DNA of 57,244 nt from an uncultured Prevotella sp. (GTDB taxonomy: Bacteria; Bacteroidota; Bacteroidia; Bacteroidales; Bacteroidaceae): positions 1 to 57,244 of the forward strand of contig UQFS01000024.1 in the NCBI GenBank assembly GCA_900540375.1, given 5' to 3'. Shown piece after piece: positions 1-8,039 of this stretch (position 1 is the first letter of the stretch; every line of letters starts with the position of its first letter). A model generated the notes under the pieces. That model made no database searches. It had not been told where the DNA came from and was given only the letters and a program-made list of their open reading frames with translations. A program made the translations under genes and the position numbers.

Positions 1-37
1 TCTTTCTAAACATCTGTATTGCGCTTCTTTGATGATA

Positions 38-69
38 CAAATTTACGAAGAATATCTCAAATAGCCAAA
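38..69 (-). promoter_or_regulatory. Bacteroidota-type promoter firing off the left edge
   Basis: On the minus strand a TAAATTTG (-7 type, 38-45) lies 20 bp downstream of a TTTG (-33 type, 66-69). Transcription would start near base 31 and leave the window, so it belongs to a gene not shown. Confidence 0.5.
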
Positions 70-82
70 TCAACAAGAAGGA

Positions 83-485
83 TTATTTTAAAGTAGAGTC
101 ATTTTTGTTACAAAAATACAAAAAAGAAATAACAATAAGGCCGAAAAATACCGAAAATGCAATGACAACCACTGCTATCATAACACAGGTGATGGTAATG
201 TACTGCTGGTTGACAGTGTAGCCGAGCGGCTTACCAGCCAACAGCTGTGTCATCGTGGAGTTGATGTCTCTCAGCGTCAGATCGCCTGAGAAGGTGTAGC
301 CTTTCAGGTCGTCGTTGATGTAGAGGAAACCGATAGTCGGTTTTCAGCTCCAACTGTCGCAGCACTTGTGACAGCGGCTCGTTTTGGACTTTCAGCACCG
401 CGTCGCTTCCTTGTGCTGTGACCGAAGTGGTTCACAGGGTGAGGAAACACGCTAACAGAAAAGTCAGCCTTAACATTTTACTCAT
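83..485 (-). pseudogene. Broken STN-domain (TonB receptor/secretin N-terminus) remnant
   Basis: Read from ATG at 485, the product has a signal peptide (MSKMLRLTFLLACFLTL) that runs into an in-frame TGA before the expected cleavage site (TSVTAQ). The mature part matches an STN domain: V-L-K-V-Q-N-E-P-L-S-Q-V-L-R-Q-L-E, then a one-base shift near 328-330 (an extra T), then YINDDLKGYTFSGDLTLRDI and GKPLGYTVNQQYITI. STN domains head SusC/FecA-type receptors and are normally followed by a carboxypeptidase-like domain and a barrel. Here a very hydrophobic stretch of about 24 residues (CVMIAVVVIAFSVFFGLIVI...) and a stop at 83-85 follow instead. I infer a dead, truncated receptor gene; the tail may be a chance junction. 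Confidence 0.65.
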
Positions 486-844
486 AACCTTTTAGTTTAG
501 TCAATTTTAAATTCTCTTACGTTATCAAATCGTAATGCGATTGAAAAAGGGTACCCCAAAATCGAAAAAAGATTTAGATTTTCTCTAAATTGGGTGTTTC
601 TGCTTCCGATTTTTAATCATTTGGAACGTTTGGAGAAGGTTGCTAAATGCTGCTCTGCCGGTTTGCCCGCTTTTGTTGGTAATTCTATATTTTGTCGGAT
701 AAACTGACAAAAAAACGGGTCTGAGAATGCGATCTTTTCGAGCGAGACATCCTTCGTCCGGATTTTCGCGATTTTTAGGTGGTTTTTCGTAAATATTTGA
801 TAGTCAGTATGGTACGTGGATTTAAGGGCTGGAGGGGAAATGAG
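486..844. other. Gene-free stretch
   Basis: No convincing coding sequence, RNA gene or promoter pair was seen. A stretch near 695-770 weakly resembles bases 28722-28790, which also sit upstream of a 22-bp-period array, so the dispersed repeat may begin here. Confidence 0.4.
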
Positions 845-896
845 AAAGGTACTTTGAGGGAAAATTCTCTAAAGAATTTCTCCTCAAAGTACCTTT
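845..896. repeat. 52-nt perfect-arm hairpin
   Basis: AAAGGTACTTTGAGG (845-859) is exactly complementary to 882-896. Inside it AAATTCT (862-868) pairs with AGAATTT (873-879) across a 4-nt loop. No gene ends next to it, so it is not an obvious terminator. Its right arm runs into the first unit of the 22-bp array. Confidence 0.7.
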
Positions 897-1089
897 TTGA
901 TGCTGTCATCACGCCTTTTTGATGTGGTCATCTCACCTTTCTGACCATGTCATCTAAGCGTGATGATATGGTCAAAGTACCTTTTTGATGATGAGAAGAC
1001 GGCTTTTTGTTTGTTTGAAGACGTTTTTTTCGTTTCCAAGGCTCAGCCGCTTCTCTAGAATGAAAGTGCGCGGTGATGTGCTTTTGTCA
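891..1089. repeat. 22-bp-period degenerate tandem array, copy A
   Basis: Units beginning (A/G)CCTTT(T/C)TGA(T/C) start at 891, 913, 935 and 979, with a decayed unit at 957; the second half of several units reads GTCATC. Further units (1001, 1023) fade. The array ends with TTCTCTAGAATGAAAGT (1051-1067) and a GTGnnGTGnTTTTGTCA stretch ending at 1089. The same arrangement and ending recur at 28946-29113. It is non-coding in all frames. Confidence 0.7.
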
Positions 1090-1117
1090 AGAACTTTAAA
1101 CCTATTCTACCACAACA

Positions 1118-3448
1118 TTAGTTGAAGAAGTTCCAGCTGATGCCAAAGCGGAGCACGCTGCCGTTGAGCGGATAGTGCGGAGCGAAGAAATAGTTTTTCT
1201 TGCCCATGCTGGCGTTGACATGGCTCATCATCACGAAGAAACGGGTATGCTGGAGATGGAAGTTGGCATAGACGTTGATGATCGGGCAGTTGCCGACCTT
1301 CACCTTGCTGTCGTTGTCCTGCACGGCATATTGTCCGATACCCGGCACATACTCCGGCGCGTTGTATTCGGTGAAGTAGCGGAGGTCACCGCCTAAGTCG
1401 CATTTCAGCACGTGGGCGATCTTGAACTTCAGATAGAGATTGGTATAGACATTCAGCAATGGCAGGGGCAGTGCGTCTTCATCCGTCGATTTCTGCACGG
1501 TGGCCACGGTTTCCCAGTTGAGGAGGCCAATCGTGAAATTCTGTCTGGCCTCGGCCGTGAACACGCTGATGGGCGAGCCGGCTTGTTTGACCGACACCTT
1601 ATTATATAGGCGCTGATCGTTCTCGGTGGTGTAACCTGTGGAAAAATAGGTGTAGTTGTGCAGCTCGTCGAAGGCGAAGCGCAGTTGCGTGCGTGTCTTC
1701 TGATAGTTGAGCAGTCCTTGCAGATGGAGGTGATCGATCATACTCATGTCCTCATCGTCCCACCAGTAGTGGCGACTCTGATAGTGACGATAGTAGAACG
1801 ACGGCTTCTCGTGGGCATAGAATCCCGAGGCGGCGAGCGTCATCGTATCCTTGAAAAGCGGGAAGTTGAGATCCACGCCACCGTTGACATGTATTTCTCC
1901 GGCGTTGATGCCTGCCACGCCGAGCATTCCGGTCACGTTGTAGTGGAGCGTCTTGCCCTGCGTCTTGCTGAGTTGTGCGCCAATGCTCAGCGCATTCTCG
2001 TTCCAAGAGCTGACACCTGCGGAGTCGGGAAGCATGAAATGGCGCAACTCGTGCTCGGCGAAGATCTTTGCTCCCGTCTTGACCCATTTGTTGAAACCCT
2101 CGAGCAGCGAGATGGCTAACGTGTTGCGCAGCGTCCAACTTTGGGTTTTGTCGTAGATAGAGTCACCGGTGAGCTTCTCAGCTACCGTGTATTTGTCGAG
2201 ATAATAGTTCGCCGGTGTCTGATAAGCCTCGTAGATGCGACGGTAGTTGTCGAAGGCGATGGTATGGATGAAGCTGGTGACAGGCACGTACTCGTTCTTG
2301 AGCCATGACGTGTCGGCCTTGGTTTTTTTCTCGGCAGCGATAAGGCTGTCGGCCACAGCCTTGCTGCTGACGTTGATGCGTCCGCCCTTGTCGATGGAGT
2401 CAGTTTTGACAGGCCCTTCGGCAATCTTTGCGTCGTCGGGTCTTCCGGTGAACTTCTTCTTGTTCTTCAGTTCCTTCTCAGAGAGTTTCGCGCCACGCTT
2501 TGCGGCCTCTTTCTCGAGTTTTGCCTTGTCCTTCTGCTCCTGTTCCTCTTTCTTCGACTCCATGGCGAACTTCTTCGCCTTGATCTCTTCCGCAGTCATC
2601 GGCACCTTGCGGTTGAATCCGATGCTGTAGCGCTGGGAGAAGAAGACGTGCTGGTTGTCGTTACGGTTCCAGTTCTGCGTGAGCATCGTCGGGATCTCGT
2701 TTTCGGCATAGTTGTCGGTGAAAGCCTCTGGATGCGTGATATAGTCGTCGTTGGTGATACCGCCGTTCTCGGTCACCTTCTCGTGGTTGATGGAGGCGAG
2801 AAGGTGGGCCTGATAGCGCTCACCAAGGTAGGAGCCGTACATCGTATAGTTGAAATGTGAGGCCGCCTGACTGTCGTAGTAGCCACGCGCGTAGAGATAG
2901 TCGAAGTTGAAACCGACGCCGATCTTCTTGCCCGCGTTGATGCCGAACTTCGCGGTGAAGTGATCCTCGCCGTTGGTGCGGTTGCCACAGTTGTTATACG
3001 TGAGGTTGGTGAAGGGCGAGAGCGTGTTGGTGAAGTGAAACTCGCTGACGGGCTTCACGAAATAATCGTAAGGCTGGGTGAAGATAAACTGTCCCAGGTT
3101 GCGCCGGTCAATGAAGATGCGGGCCTGCCGTGCCGATCCGAGGTTGCCCGTGGTGTTGTATTCTCCACGGAGTCCCGTGGCGAAGACAGTGTTGGGAAAC
3201 ATGTGCGACATGGTGTCGAGCGGAGCGGGCGTACGATCGCCAAAGCGCTCGTCAACGGTCCAGACATAGATGCCCTTGGGTATCTCTTTGTCCGATCCGA
3301 GCGAGTCGGTGTTGTTTCTTCCGTTTCTGCGGCTGATGTCTCCGTTCTCGTTGATTTGGTTGTAGCTGTTGTTGCTTCGGGTGCTTTGTGCCATGGACAG
3401 CGAGAAATGCAGAGCGAGGAGGAAGAGCAGTGAGAGTATCTTCTTCAT
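1118..3448 (-). CDS. Putative outer-membrane porin (Porin_10 family)
   Basis: 776 residues. The ATG at 3448 overlaps the upstream TGA by four bases (ATGA), which fixes the start. It has a signal peptide (MKKILSLLFLLALHFSLSMA, cleavage near Q21) and a long aromatic-rich mature part typical of Bacteroidota Porin_10 proteins (IFIDRRNLGQFIFTQPYDYF near 111-130; final NFF-type barrel end). Family members are predicted outer-membrane barrels; substrates are unknown. Odd feature: residues about 283-385 are a Lys/Glu/Ala-rich hydrophilic insertion (AEEIKAKKFAMESKKEEQEQ and on), most unlike a barrel strand. It is probably translationally coupled to the small membrane protein before it. Confidence 0.8.
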   Translation of the reverse strand: MKKILSLLFLLALHFSLSMAQSTRSNNSYNQINENGDISRRNGRNNTDSLGSDKEIPKGIYVWTVDERFGDRTPAPLDTMSHMFPNTVFATGLRGEYNTTGNLGSARQARIFIDRRNLGQFIFTQPYDYFVKPVSEFHFTNTLSPFTNLTYNNCGNRTNGEDHFTAKFGINAGKKIGVGFNFDYLYARGYYDSQAASHFNYTMYGSYLGERYQAHLLASINHEKVTENGGITNDDYITHPEAFTDNYAENEIPTMLTQNWNRNDNQHVFFSQRYSIGFNRKVPMTAEEIKAKKFAMESKKEEQEQKDKAKLEKEAAKRGAKLSEKELKNKKKFTGRPDDAKIAEGPVKTDSIDKGGRINVSSKAVADSLIAAEKKTKADTSWLKNEYVPVTSFIHTIAFDNYRRIYEAYQTPANYYLDKYTVAEKLTGDSIYDKTQSWTLRNTLAISLLEGFNKWVKTGAKIFAEHELRHFMLPDSAGVSSWNENALSIGAQLSKTQGKTLHYNVTGMLGVAGINAGEIHVNGGVDLNFPLFKDTMTLAASGFYAHEKPSFYYRHYQSRHYWWDDEDMSMIDHLHLQGLLNYQKTRTQLRFAFDELHNYTYFSTGYTTENDQRLYNKVSVKQAGSPISVFTAEARQNFTIGLLNWETVATVQKSTDEDALPLPLLNVYTNLYLKFKIAHVLKCDLGGDLRYFTEYNAPEYVPGIGQYAVQDNDSKVKVGNCPIINVYANFHLQHTRFFVMMSHVNASMGKKNYFFAPHYPLNGSVLRFGISWNFFN

Positions 3449-3666
3449 TTCAGGAATCTTAGTCCGCATTCAATGATCTTGAAAACCATGGAAGCGAGTA
3501 TGATGATCGTGCCGACGGTATTGTCGGACCAATAGAACACAGCGACGCCGATGAGCGCGCCAACCATGAAGGTGGCGTTGAGCCAGTTGCGCAATACGGG
3601 ATACTGCCCTCGGCGCTTGATAGGCTCGAGCCTGCTGCGGTGTTCAATCTGTGAGTTGTCGTCCAT
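3445..3666 (-). CDS. Small two-helix membrane protein, unknown function
   Basis: 73 residues: a polar N-terminus (MDDNSQIEHRSRLEPIKRR), one hydrophobic segment at about 30-45 (TFMVGALIGVAVFYW), a short turn (SDNTVG), a second segment at 52-66, and ICGLRFLK-like basic end. I recognise no named family. It ends in the ATGA overlap with the Porin_10 gene, so the two are almost certainly one transcript and it may help or accompany that barrel protein. No standard promoter pair is obvious in the 200 bp upstream. Confidence 0.7.
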   Translation of the reverse strand: MDDNSQIEHRSRLEPIKRRGQYPVLRNWLNATFMVGALIGVAVFYWSDNTVGTIIILASMVFKIIECGLRFLK

Positions 3667-3751
3667 CTGTCAATCTTTCGTTTTTTTGTTGCCGACATGC
3701 GGAATGGCAGTGGCGGCAAGGGGCGCAGGGACATGCGGGGTACGGGTGCCG

Positions 3752-3771
3752 CGCCTGGTTATAACCAGGCG
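3752..3771. repeat. 20-bp perfect palindrome, REP-like (copy 1)
   Basis: CGCCTGGTTATAACCAGGCG, followed by AACAGAACTGAG. The copy at 49685-49704 has the same CGCC...TTATAA...GGCG frame and the same AACAG tail, but its arms read GAA/TTC instead of TGG/CCA, so all three changed pairs are compensated. The likeness continues into a TGCGnGGGGG stretch around 3793-3806. This is the behaviour of a structured short interspersed element. Confidence 0.7.
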
Positions 3772-3826
3772 AACAGAACTGAGGGATCCAATGGCTGCGC
3801 GGGGGGTTCTTTTTATCTTTTTTGAG

Positions 3827-3859
3827 GGGTGAGGGGGACTTTTTCGGAGGGTGAGGGGG
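3827..3859. repeat. Short direct repeat after the DUF4468 gene
   Basis: GGGTGAGGGGG occurs at 3827-3837 and 3849-3859, a spacing of 22 bp. On the minus strand these are C-rich runs followed by A-rich runs, just downstream of the DUF4468 stop codon. There is no clear stem-loop. Confidence 0.5.
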
Positions 3860-3865
3860 AAGGGA

Positions 3866-4531
3866 TCAGTATTTGATCTGCAGGGCTTTGCAGATCTTGC
3901 CGAAGATGTTGTCCTTGCGGTCGATGGTCTTGCGGCGGAACTTACCACTGCCTTTGAGCAGTTTGGTCTTCTTTTTGTTCAGTGCAATTTTGTCAGTGAT
4001 CCAGTCGTCGGCCTTGACCGACATGCCTTCGGAGTCACCGCGGTCCATCTCATACTGGTAGGAGATGCGCTCCAGCGTGCAGTGGATGTGACCGTCGGTA
4101 GCGTTGGCGATGATCGTATAGTTGAACACGGTGCGGTCGAGCGAGAGGAAGGAGCTCTGGAAGACCAGCCACTCTTTGTAGCGGGCGGCAATGGTGTGCT
4201 CGCCTTTGTTGACAACGGATATCTTGCTGTTGGGGAATTCGCATTGCTCCTGGGTGAGCGCCTGCAGGGCAGCGTAGACGGCGGAATAGATCTGGTCGGC
4301 AGTCTTTCCGGGTACGTCGCGGTCGAGGGTGAAGACCACCTTGCCGTCGATCTCGGGTACGGCGCCGACGAGATATTTGGCATCCTCCAGTTTTTTCTGC
4401 GCTTCGGCTTTGGCCCTTTGAGCCTGCTCAGCCTTGATCTGCGTGGAGTCTACGGCAGGTGCTTCCCATGTGTTTTGACCCATACATGCCAAAGGCAGTA
4501 AGGCCAGCAATGCGATGATGATTTTCTTCAT
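3866..4531 (-). CDS. DUF4468 (TBP-like fold) exported protein
   Basis: 221 residues. Signal peptide MKKIIIALLALLPLACMGQ; PLAC does not fit a lipobox well, so cleavage after the Gln region is as likely as lipidation. The short coiled Ala/Lys/Gln segment (about 34-50) is followed by the DUF4468 domain at about 55-165 (GKVVFTLDRDVPGKTADQIY, then FLSLDRTVFNYTIIANATDG and CTLERISYQYEMDRG), and a basic C-terminus. Members are exported Bacteroidota proteins of unknown role. A good promoter (4557-4586) lies 26 bp upstream, so it is the first gene of its unit. Confidence 0.8.
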   Translation of the reverse strand: MKKIIIALLALLPLACMGQNTWEAPAVDSTQIKAEQAQRAKAEAQKKLEDAKYLVGAVPEIDGKVVFTLDRDVPGKTADQIYSAVYAALQALTQEQCEFPNSKISVVNKGEHTIAARYKEWLVFQSSFLSLDRTVFNYTIIANATDGHIHCTLERISYQYEMDRGDSEGMSVKADDWITDKIALNKKKTKLLKGSGKFRRKTIDRKDNIFGKICKALQIKY

Positions 4532-4556
4532 AATCCTAAGTTTGCCTATAATATTG

Positions 4557-4586
4557 CAAAGTTACGAAATAATGTGGTATTACAAA
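4557..4586 (-). promoter_or_regulatory. Promoter of the DUF4468 gene
   Basis: Minus-strand TAACTTTG (4557-4564) with TTTG (4583-4586) 18 bp upstream, matching the Bacteroidota TTTG / TAnnTTTG consensus. Confidence 0.65.
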
Positions 4587-4632
4587 GGCGGGGTGTTGGT
4601 TTTAACGTTTGTTTGGTATAGAGGCTCTCTCC

Positions 4633-6672
4633 TTATCCTTTCATCTCCAACTGCTTCTCGAGCCTTACGACCTCGTCGCGGTACTGAGCTGCCTGTATGA
4701 AGTCGAGGTTCTTGGCAGCCTGCTCCATGAGGGCCTTGGTGTTGGCGATACTCTTCTCCAACTCCGGGCGTGTCATGTGCAGGATGATCGGATCGGCAGC
4801 CACCATCGAAGTCTCCTCCGGTCCACTGTAGGCTATCGGCTTGTCGGTGGCGCGGCGCATACTCGTCTCCTCGCTCTTGGCCTGCGGCATGGAGCTCTTG
4901 ATGGCCTTGACGATCTGCTTGGGCGTGATGTGGTGATCCTCATTGTATTTGAGCTGGATGCTTCTGCGGCGGGCCGTCTCGTCAATGGTCTTCTGCATGC
5001 TGTCGGTGATGGTGTCGGCATACATGATCACTTTGCCGTTGACATTGCGGGCGGCACGGCCGGCAGTCTGCGTCAGTGAACGGTGAGAACGCAGAAAGCC
5101 CTCCTTGTCGGCATCGAGGATGGCGACAAGAGAAACCTCCGGCAGGTCGAGACCCTCACGCAGAAGGTTCACGCCGACAAGTACGTCGTAGACACCGGCG
5201 CGCAGGTCGTTCATAATCTGCACACGGTCGAGCGTGGCCACGTCGCTATGGATGTAGTTGGCCTTCACGCCATGGTTGAGCAGGTATTCGGTGAGTTCCT
5301 CGGCCATACGCTTGGTCAGCGTGGTGACGAGGACACGCTCGTCGCGGTGGCCGCGGGTGAGGATCTCGTCAAGCAGATCATCGATCTGGTTCTCCGAAGG
5401 GCGCACCTCTATCTCCGGGTCGAGCAGTCCCGTGGGGCGGATGAGCTGCTCCACGACAACGCCGTCGGCCTCCTGAAGCTCATAGTCGGCCGGCGTGGCA
5501 GAGACATAGATGACCTGGTGGATCATCTCGTGGAACTCCTCGAAACGCAGCGGACGGTTGTCGAAGGCAGCCGGAAGGCGGAAGCCATACTGCACGAGGT
5601 TTTGCTTGCGGGCACGGTCTCCGCCGTACATTGCGCTGATCTGCGGTACACTGACATGACTCTCGTCGATGACCATCAGATAGTCTTTGGGGAAGAAGTC
5701 GAGCAGACAATAAGGACGTTGCCCCGGCTCACGGCCGTCGAAATAGCGGGAGTAGTTTTCGATGCCCGAGCAATGCCCGAGCTCTTTGATCATTTCCAGA
5801 TCGTACTCCACGCGCTCCTTGATGCGTTGTGCCTTCAGGTCATCGCCCATCTCCTTGAAGTAGTCGATTTGCTTGGCGAGATCGTCCTGAATATGACTCA
5901 CGGCGCTGTTGGTCTGCTCCTGAGTGGTGATAAAGAGGTTGGCGGGATAGATATGGTAGTCTTCGAAGCGCTGAAGGGTGTGCATGGTCACGGCGTCGCA
6001 TTCCTCAATGCTGTCGACCTCGTCGTCCCACCAAGTCACGCGCAGGATGTTGTCGCTATAGGCCATGGCGATATTTACCGTGTCGCCCTTCACCGAGAAG
6101 CAGCCACGTTGCAGGTCGATGTCGTTGCGGACATAGAGTGCGGTGACGAGCTTGCGCAGAAACACGTTGCGGTCGATTTTCTCGCCCTGCTTGATGTCGA
6201 TGATGCTTTCCTGCATGGCCACGGGACCGCCCATGCCATAGATGCACGACACCGACGACACCACGATGACATCCTGACGGCCTGAGAGCAGGTCGCTGAC
6301 AGCGGCCAGACGCAGCTTGTCGATTTCCTCGTTGATGGATAGATCTTTCTCTATATATAGGTCCGTTGTCGGCAGATAAGCCTCGGGCTGGTAGTAGTCG
6401 TAGTACGAGACATAGTAGTCCACGGCATTGTTGGGGAAGAATCCTTTCATCTCCTCATAGAGCTGTGCGGCCAAAGTCTTGTTGTGGCTCAGCACCAGCG
6501 TGGGCTTGTTGACGTTGGCAATGACGTTGGCCACGGTAAATGTCTTGCCCGATCCGGTGACACCGAGCAACACTTGTGCGGGGGCGCCTTGTCGGATGCC
6601 TTCAGTGAGCTGGTCGATGGCCTGCGGCTGATCGCCTGTTGGCTTGTATTTTGAAGTAAGTTGGAAATTCAT
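4633..6672 (-). CDS. uvrB: Excinuclease ABC subunit B
   Basis: 679 residues, the usual UvrB length. UvrB is the damage-verifying helicase-like subunit of nucleotide excision repair and works with UvrA and UvrC. Visible: Walker A GVTGSGKT (about 37-44), the beta-hairpin region DYYVSYYDYYQPEAYLP, the DEAD-type box MVIDESHVS, helicase motif VGVNLLREGLDLPEVSLVAI, motif VI QTAGRAARN, and a C-terminal UVR domain (ELEKSIANTKALMEQAAKNL...AAQYRDEVVRLEKQL). MNFQLTSKYKPTGDQP is the family's standard start; an upstream ATG at 6711 is rejected. The -7 element lies only 5 bases upstream of this start, suggesting a leaderless or nearly leaderless mRNA. Confidence 0.97.
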   Translation of the reverse strand: MNFQLTSKYKPTGDQPQAIDQLTEGIRQGAPAQVLLGVTGSGKTFTVANVIANVNKPTLVLSHNKTLAAQLYEEMKGFFPNNAVDYYVSYYDYYQPEAYLPTTDLYIEKDLSINEEIDKLRLAAVSDLLSGRQDVIVVSSVSCIYGMGGPVAMQESIIDIKQGEKIDRNVFLRKLVTALYVRNDIDLQRGCFSVKGDTVNIAMAYSDNILRVTWWDDEVDSIEECDAVTMHTLQRFEDYHIYPANLFITTQEQTNSAVSHIQDDLAKQIDYFKEMGDDLKAQRIKERVEYDLEMIKELGHCSGIENYSRYFDGREPGQRPYCLLDFFPKDYLMVIDESHVSVPQISAMYGGDRARKQNLVQYGFRLPAAFDNRPLRFEEFHEMIHQVIYVSATPADYELQEADGVVVEQLIRPTGLLDPEIEVRPSENQIDDLLDEILTRGHRDERVLVTTLTKRMAEELTEYLLNHGVKANYIHSDVATLDRVQIMNDLRAGVYDVLVGVNLLREGLDLPEVSLVAILDADKEGFLRSHRSLTQTAGRAARNVNGKVIMYADTITDSMQKTIDETARRRSIQLKYNEDHHITPKQIVKAIKSSMPQAKSEETSMRRATDKPIAYSGPEETSMVAADPIILHMTRPELEKSIANTKALMEQAAKNLDFIQAAQYRDEVVRLEKQLEMKG

Positions 6673-6677
6673 AAGTG

Positions 6678-6685
6678 CAAATATA
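6678..6685 (-). promoter_or_regulatory. -7 element immediately upstream of uvrB
   Basis: Minus-strand TATATTTG, then CACTT, then the uvrB ATG. A start of transcription 5-7 bases downstream would fall at or beside the start codon. The -33 element is weak here. Confidence 0.45.
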
Positions 6686-6736
6686 CGACTTTTATGGCAT
6701 TGCACATACATTTTATGCTAAAAAATGTTCTGTGCC

Positions 6737-6767
6737 TTTGTGAATAAAATATTTATATGTAAATTTG
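6737..6767 (+). promoter_or_regulatory. Promoter of the bamD-rpoZ-DUF4293 run
   Basis: TTTG (6737-6740), 19 bp, TAAATTTG (6760-6767). It lies 18 bp before the bamD start. Confidence 0.7.
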
Positions 6768-6785
6768 CAGTTCAAAAGTGTAGAT

Positions 6786-7619
6786 ATGAAGAAAACGTGT
6801 CTCCTTACATTAGGTTTCGTCTTGTTGTTCACCGGTTGTGCGCAAGAATTCAACCGAGTGTATAAGTCAACTGACTACCGCTATAAGTATGAATACGCCA
6901 AGGAGTGCTTTGCCGAGGGTAAGTATGTCCGTGCCACTACGCTTCTCCAGGATCTCATCGTTCCGGAAAAGGGCAGCCGTGACGCCCAGGAATGCCTCTA
7001 TATGTTGGGCATGGCAGAGTATTGCAGCCGTGACTATGTAACGGCATCCGAGACTTTCAGCAAGTACACCAAGAGCTATCCTCGCGGCTACTTTGCTGAG
7101 ATGGCCTACTACTATGTCGGCCAGAGTCTCTATATGTCTACGCCTGAGCCCCGTCTCGACCAGAGCCAGACCTTGCAGGCCATAGCGGCTTTTCAGGCTT
7201 ATCTCGACCTTTTCCCCGACGCCAAGATGAAGGAAACGGCACAGAAGCGCCTCTTTGACTTACAGGACAAGCTGGTGGAGAAGGAACTCTATTCGGCTCA
7301 GCTGTATTATAACCTCGGCACTTATTTCGGCAACTGCTCCGACGGTGGCAACAACTATGAGGCTTGCATCGTCACGGCAGAGAATGCCTTGAAGGACTAT
7401 CCCTATACCAAGCGGCGCGAGGACTTCGCCCTGCTGATCATGAAAAGCAAATATGAACTGGCACAGCAGAGCGTGGAGTCGAAGAAGATGGAGCGTTTCC
7501 AAGATGCAGAGGACGAGGCCTATGGTTTTGTCAATGAGTATCCTGACTCAAAGGAGCGCAAGCTTGCCGAAGAATATATTGCTAAATGCAAGAAGATAAC
7601 CGACATGGCGAAGGACTGA
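6786..7619 (+). CDS. bamD: Outer-membrane assembly lipoprotein BamD
   Basis: 277 residues from MKKTCLL; the lipobox LFTGC puts the lipidated Cys at position 18. TPR-type helical repeats follow (YKYEYAKECFAEGKYVRATT near 37-56; SRDYVTASETFSKYTKSYPRG; then KDYPYTKRREDFALLIMKSK), the BamD arrangement. BamD is the essential lipoprotein partner of BamA in inserting outer-membrane barrel proteins. An in-frame ATG exists 21 bases upstream but lies on the promoter, so the start at 6786 is preferred. Next gene is rpoZ, 63 bp on, an order I associate with Bacteroidota. Confidence 0.9.
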   Translation: MKKTCLLTLGFVLLFTGCAQEFNRVYKSTDYRYKYEYAKECFAEGKYVRATTLLQDLIVPEKGSRDAQECLYMLGMAEYCSRDYVTASETFSKYTKSYPRGYFAEMAYYYVGQSLYMSTPEPRLDQSQTLQAIAAFQAYLDLFPDAKMKETAQKRLFDLQDKLVEKELYSAQLYYNLGTYFGNCSDGGNNYEACIVTAENALKDYPYTKRREDFALLIMKSKYELAQQSVESKKMERFQDAEDEAYGFVNEYPDSKERKLAEEYIAKCKKITDMAKD

Positions 7620-7682
7620 TCGCCGGTCACCCTATGGAATGTCAATACAAGATAAACAACAATAGATAATACTATAGATAGA

Positions 7683-8039
7683 ATGGATTATAGAAAATCA
7701 AATGCTCCGACCAACACCGTTACACGCAATGTGATGGACTTGTGCAAAGAGACTGGTAACATCTACGAGAGTGTCGTGATCATTTCGAAGCGTGCCAACC
7801 AGATTTCTGTTCAGATCAAGGAAGACTTGAGTAAGAAGCTCTCGGAGTTCGCTTCTTACAACGACTCTTTGGAGGAAGTGTTCGAGAACCGCGAGCAGAT
7901 TGAAATCAGCCGCTATTACGAGAAGTTGCCAAAGCCGTCGTTGCTGGCAACACAGGAGTTTATCGAAGGTAAGATCTACTGGAGAAATCCAGCTGACGAG
8001 GTGGCCGCTGACAGCGAGCGTAAAGATGATCTGATCTGA
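7683..8039 (+). CDS. rpoZ: RNA polymerase omega subunit (Bacteroidota type)
   Basis: 118 residues. The N-terminal half (MDYRKSNAPTNTVTRNVMDL, then TGNIYESVVIISKRANQISV) is the omega/Rpb6 fold used in Bacteroidota, which differs from proteobacterial omega; the C-terminal part (EENREQIEISRYYEKLPKPS-like, LLATQEFIEGKIYWRNP) is typical of these longer forms. Omega binds beta' and helps assemble RNA polymerase. It sits between bamD and the DUF4293 gene; its TGA shares one base with the next ATG (TGATG), so those two are translationally coupled. Confidence 0.85.
   Translation: MDYRKSNAPTNTVTRNVMDLCKETGNIYESVVIISKRANQISVQIKEDLSKKLSEFASYNDSLEEVFENREQIEISRYYEKLPKPSLLATQEFIEGKIYWRNPADEVAADSERKDDLI

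Noticed and set aside
5083..6285. 400-codon open frame opposite uvrB
   Set aside because: It mirrors the codon bias of uvrB, has no recognisable motifs, promoter or signal, and uvrB is certain.
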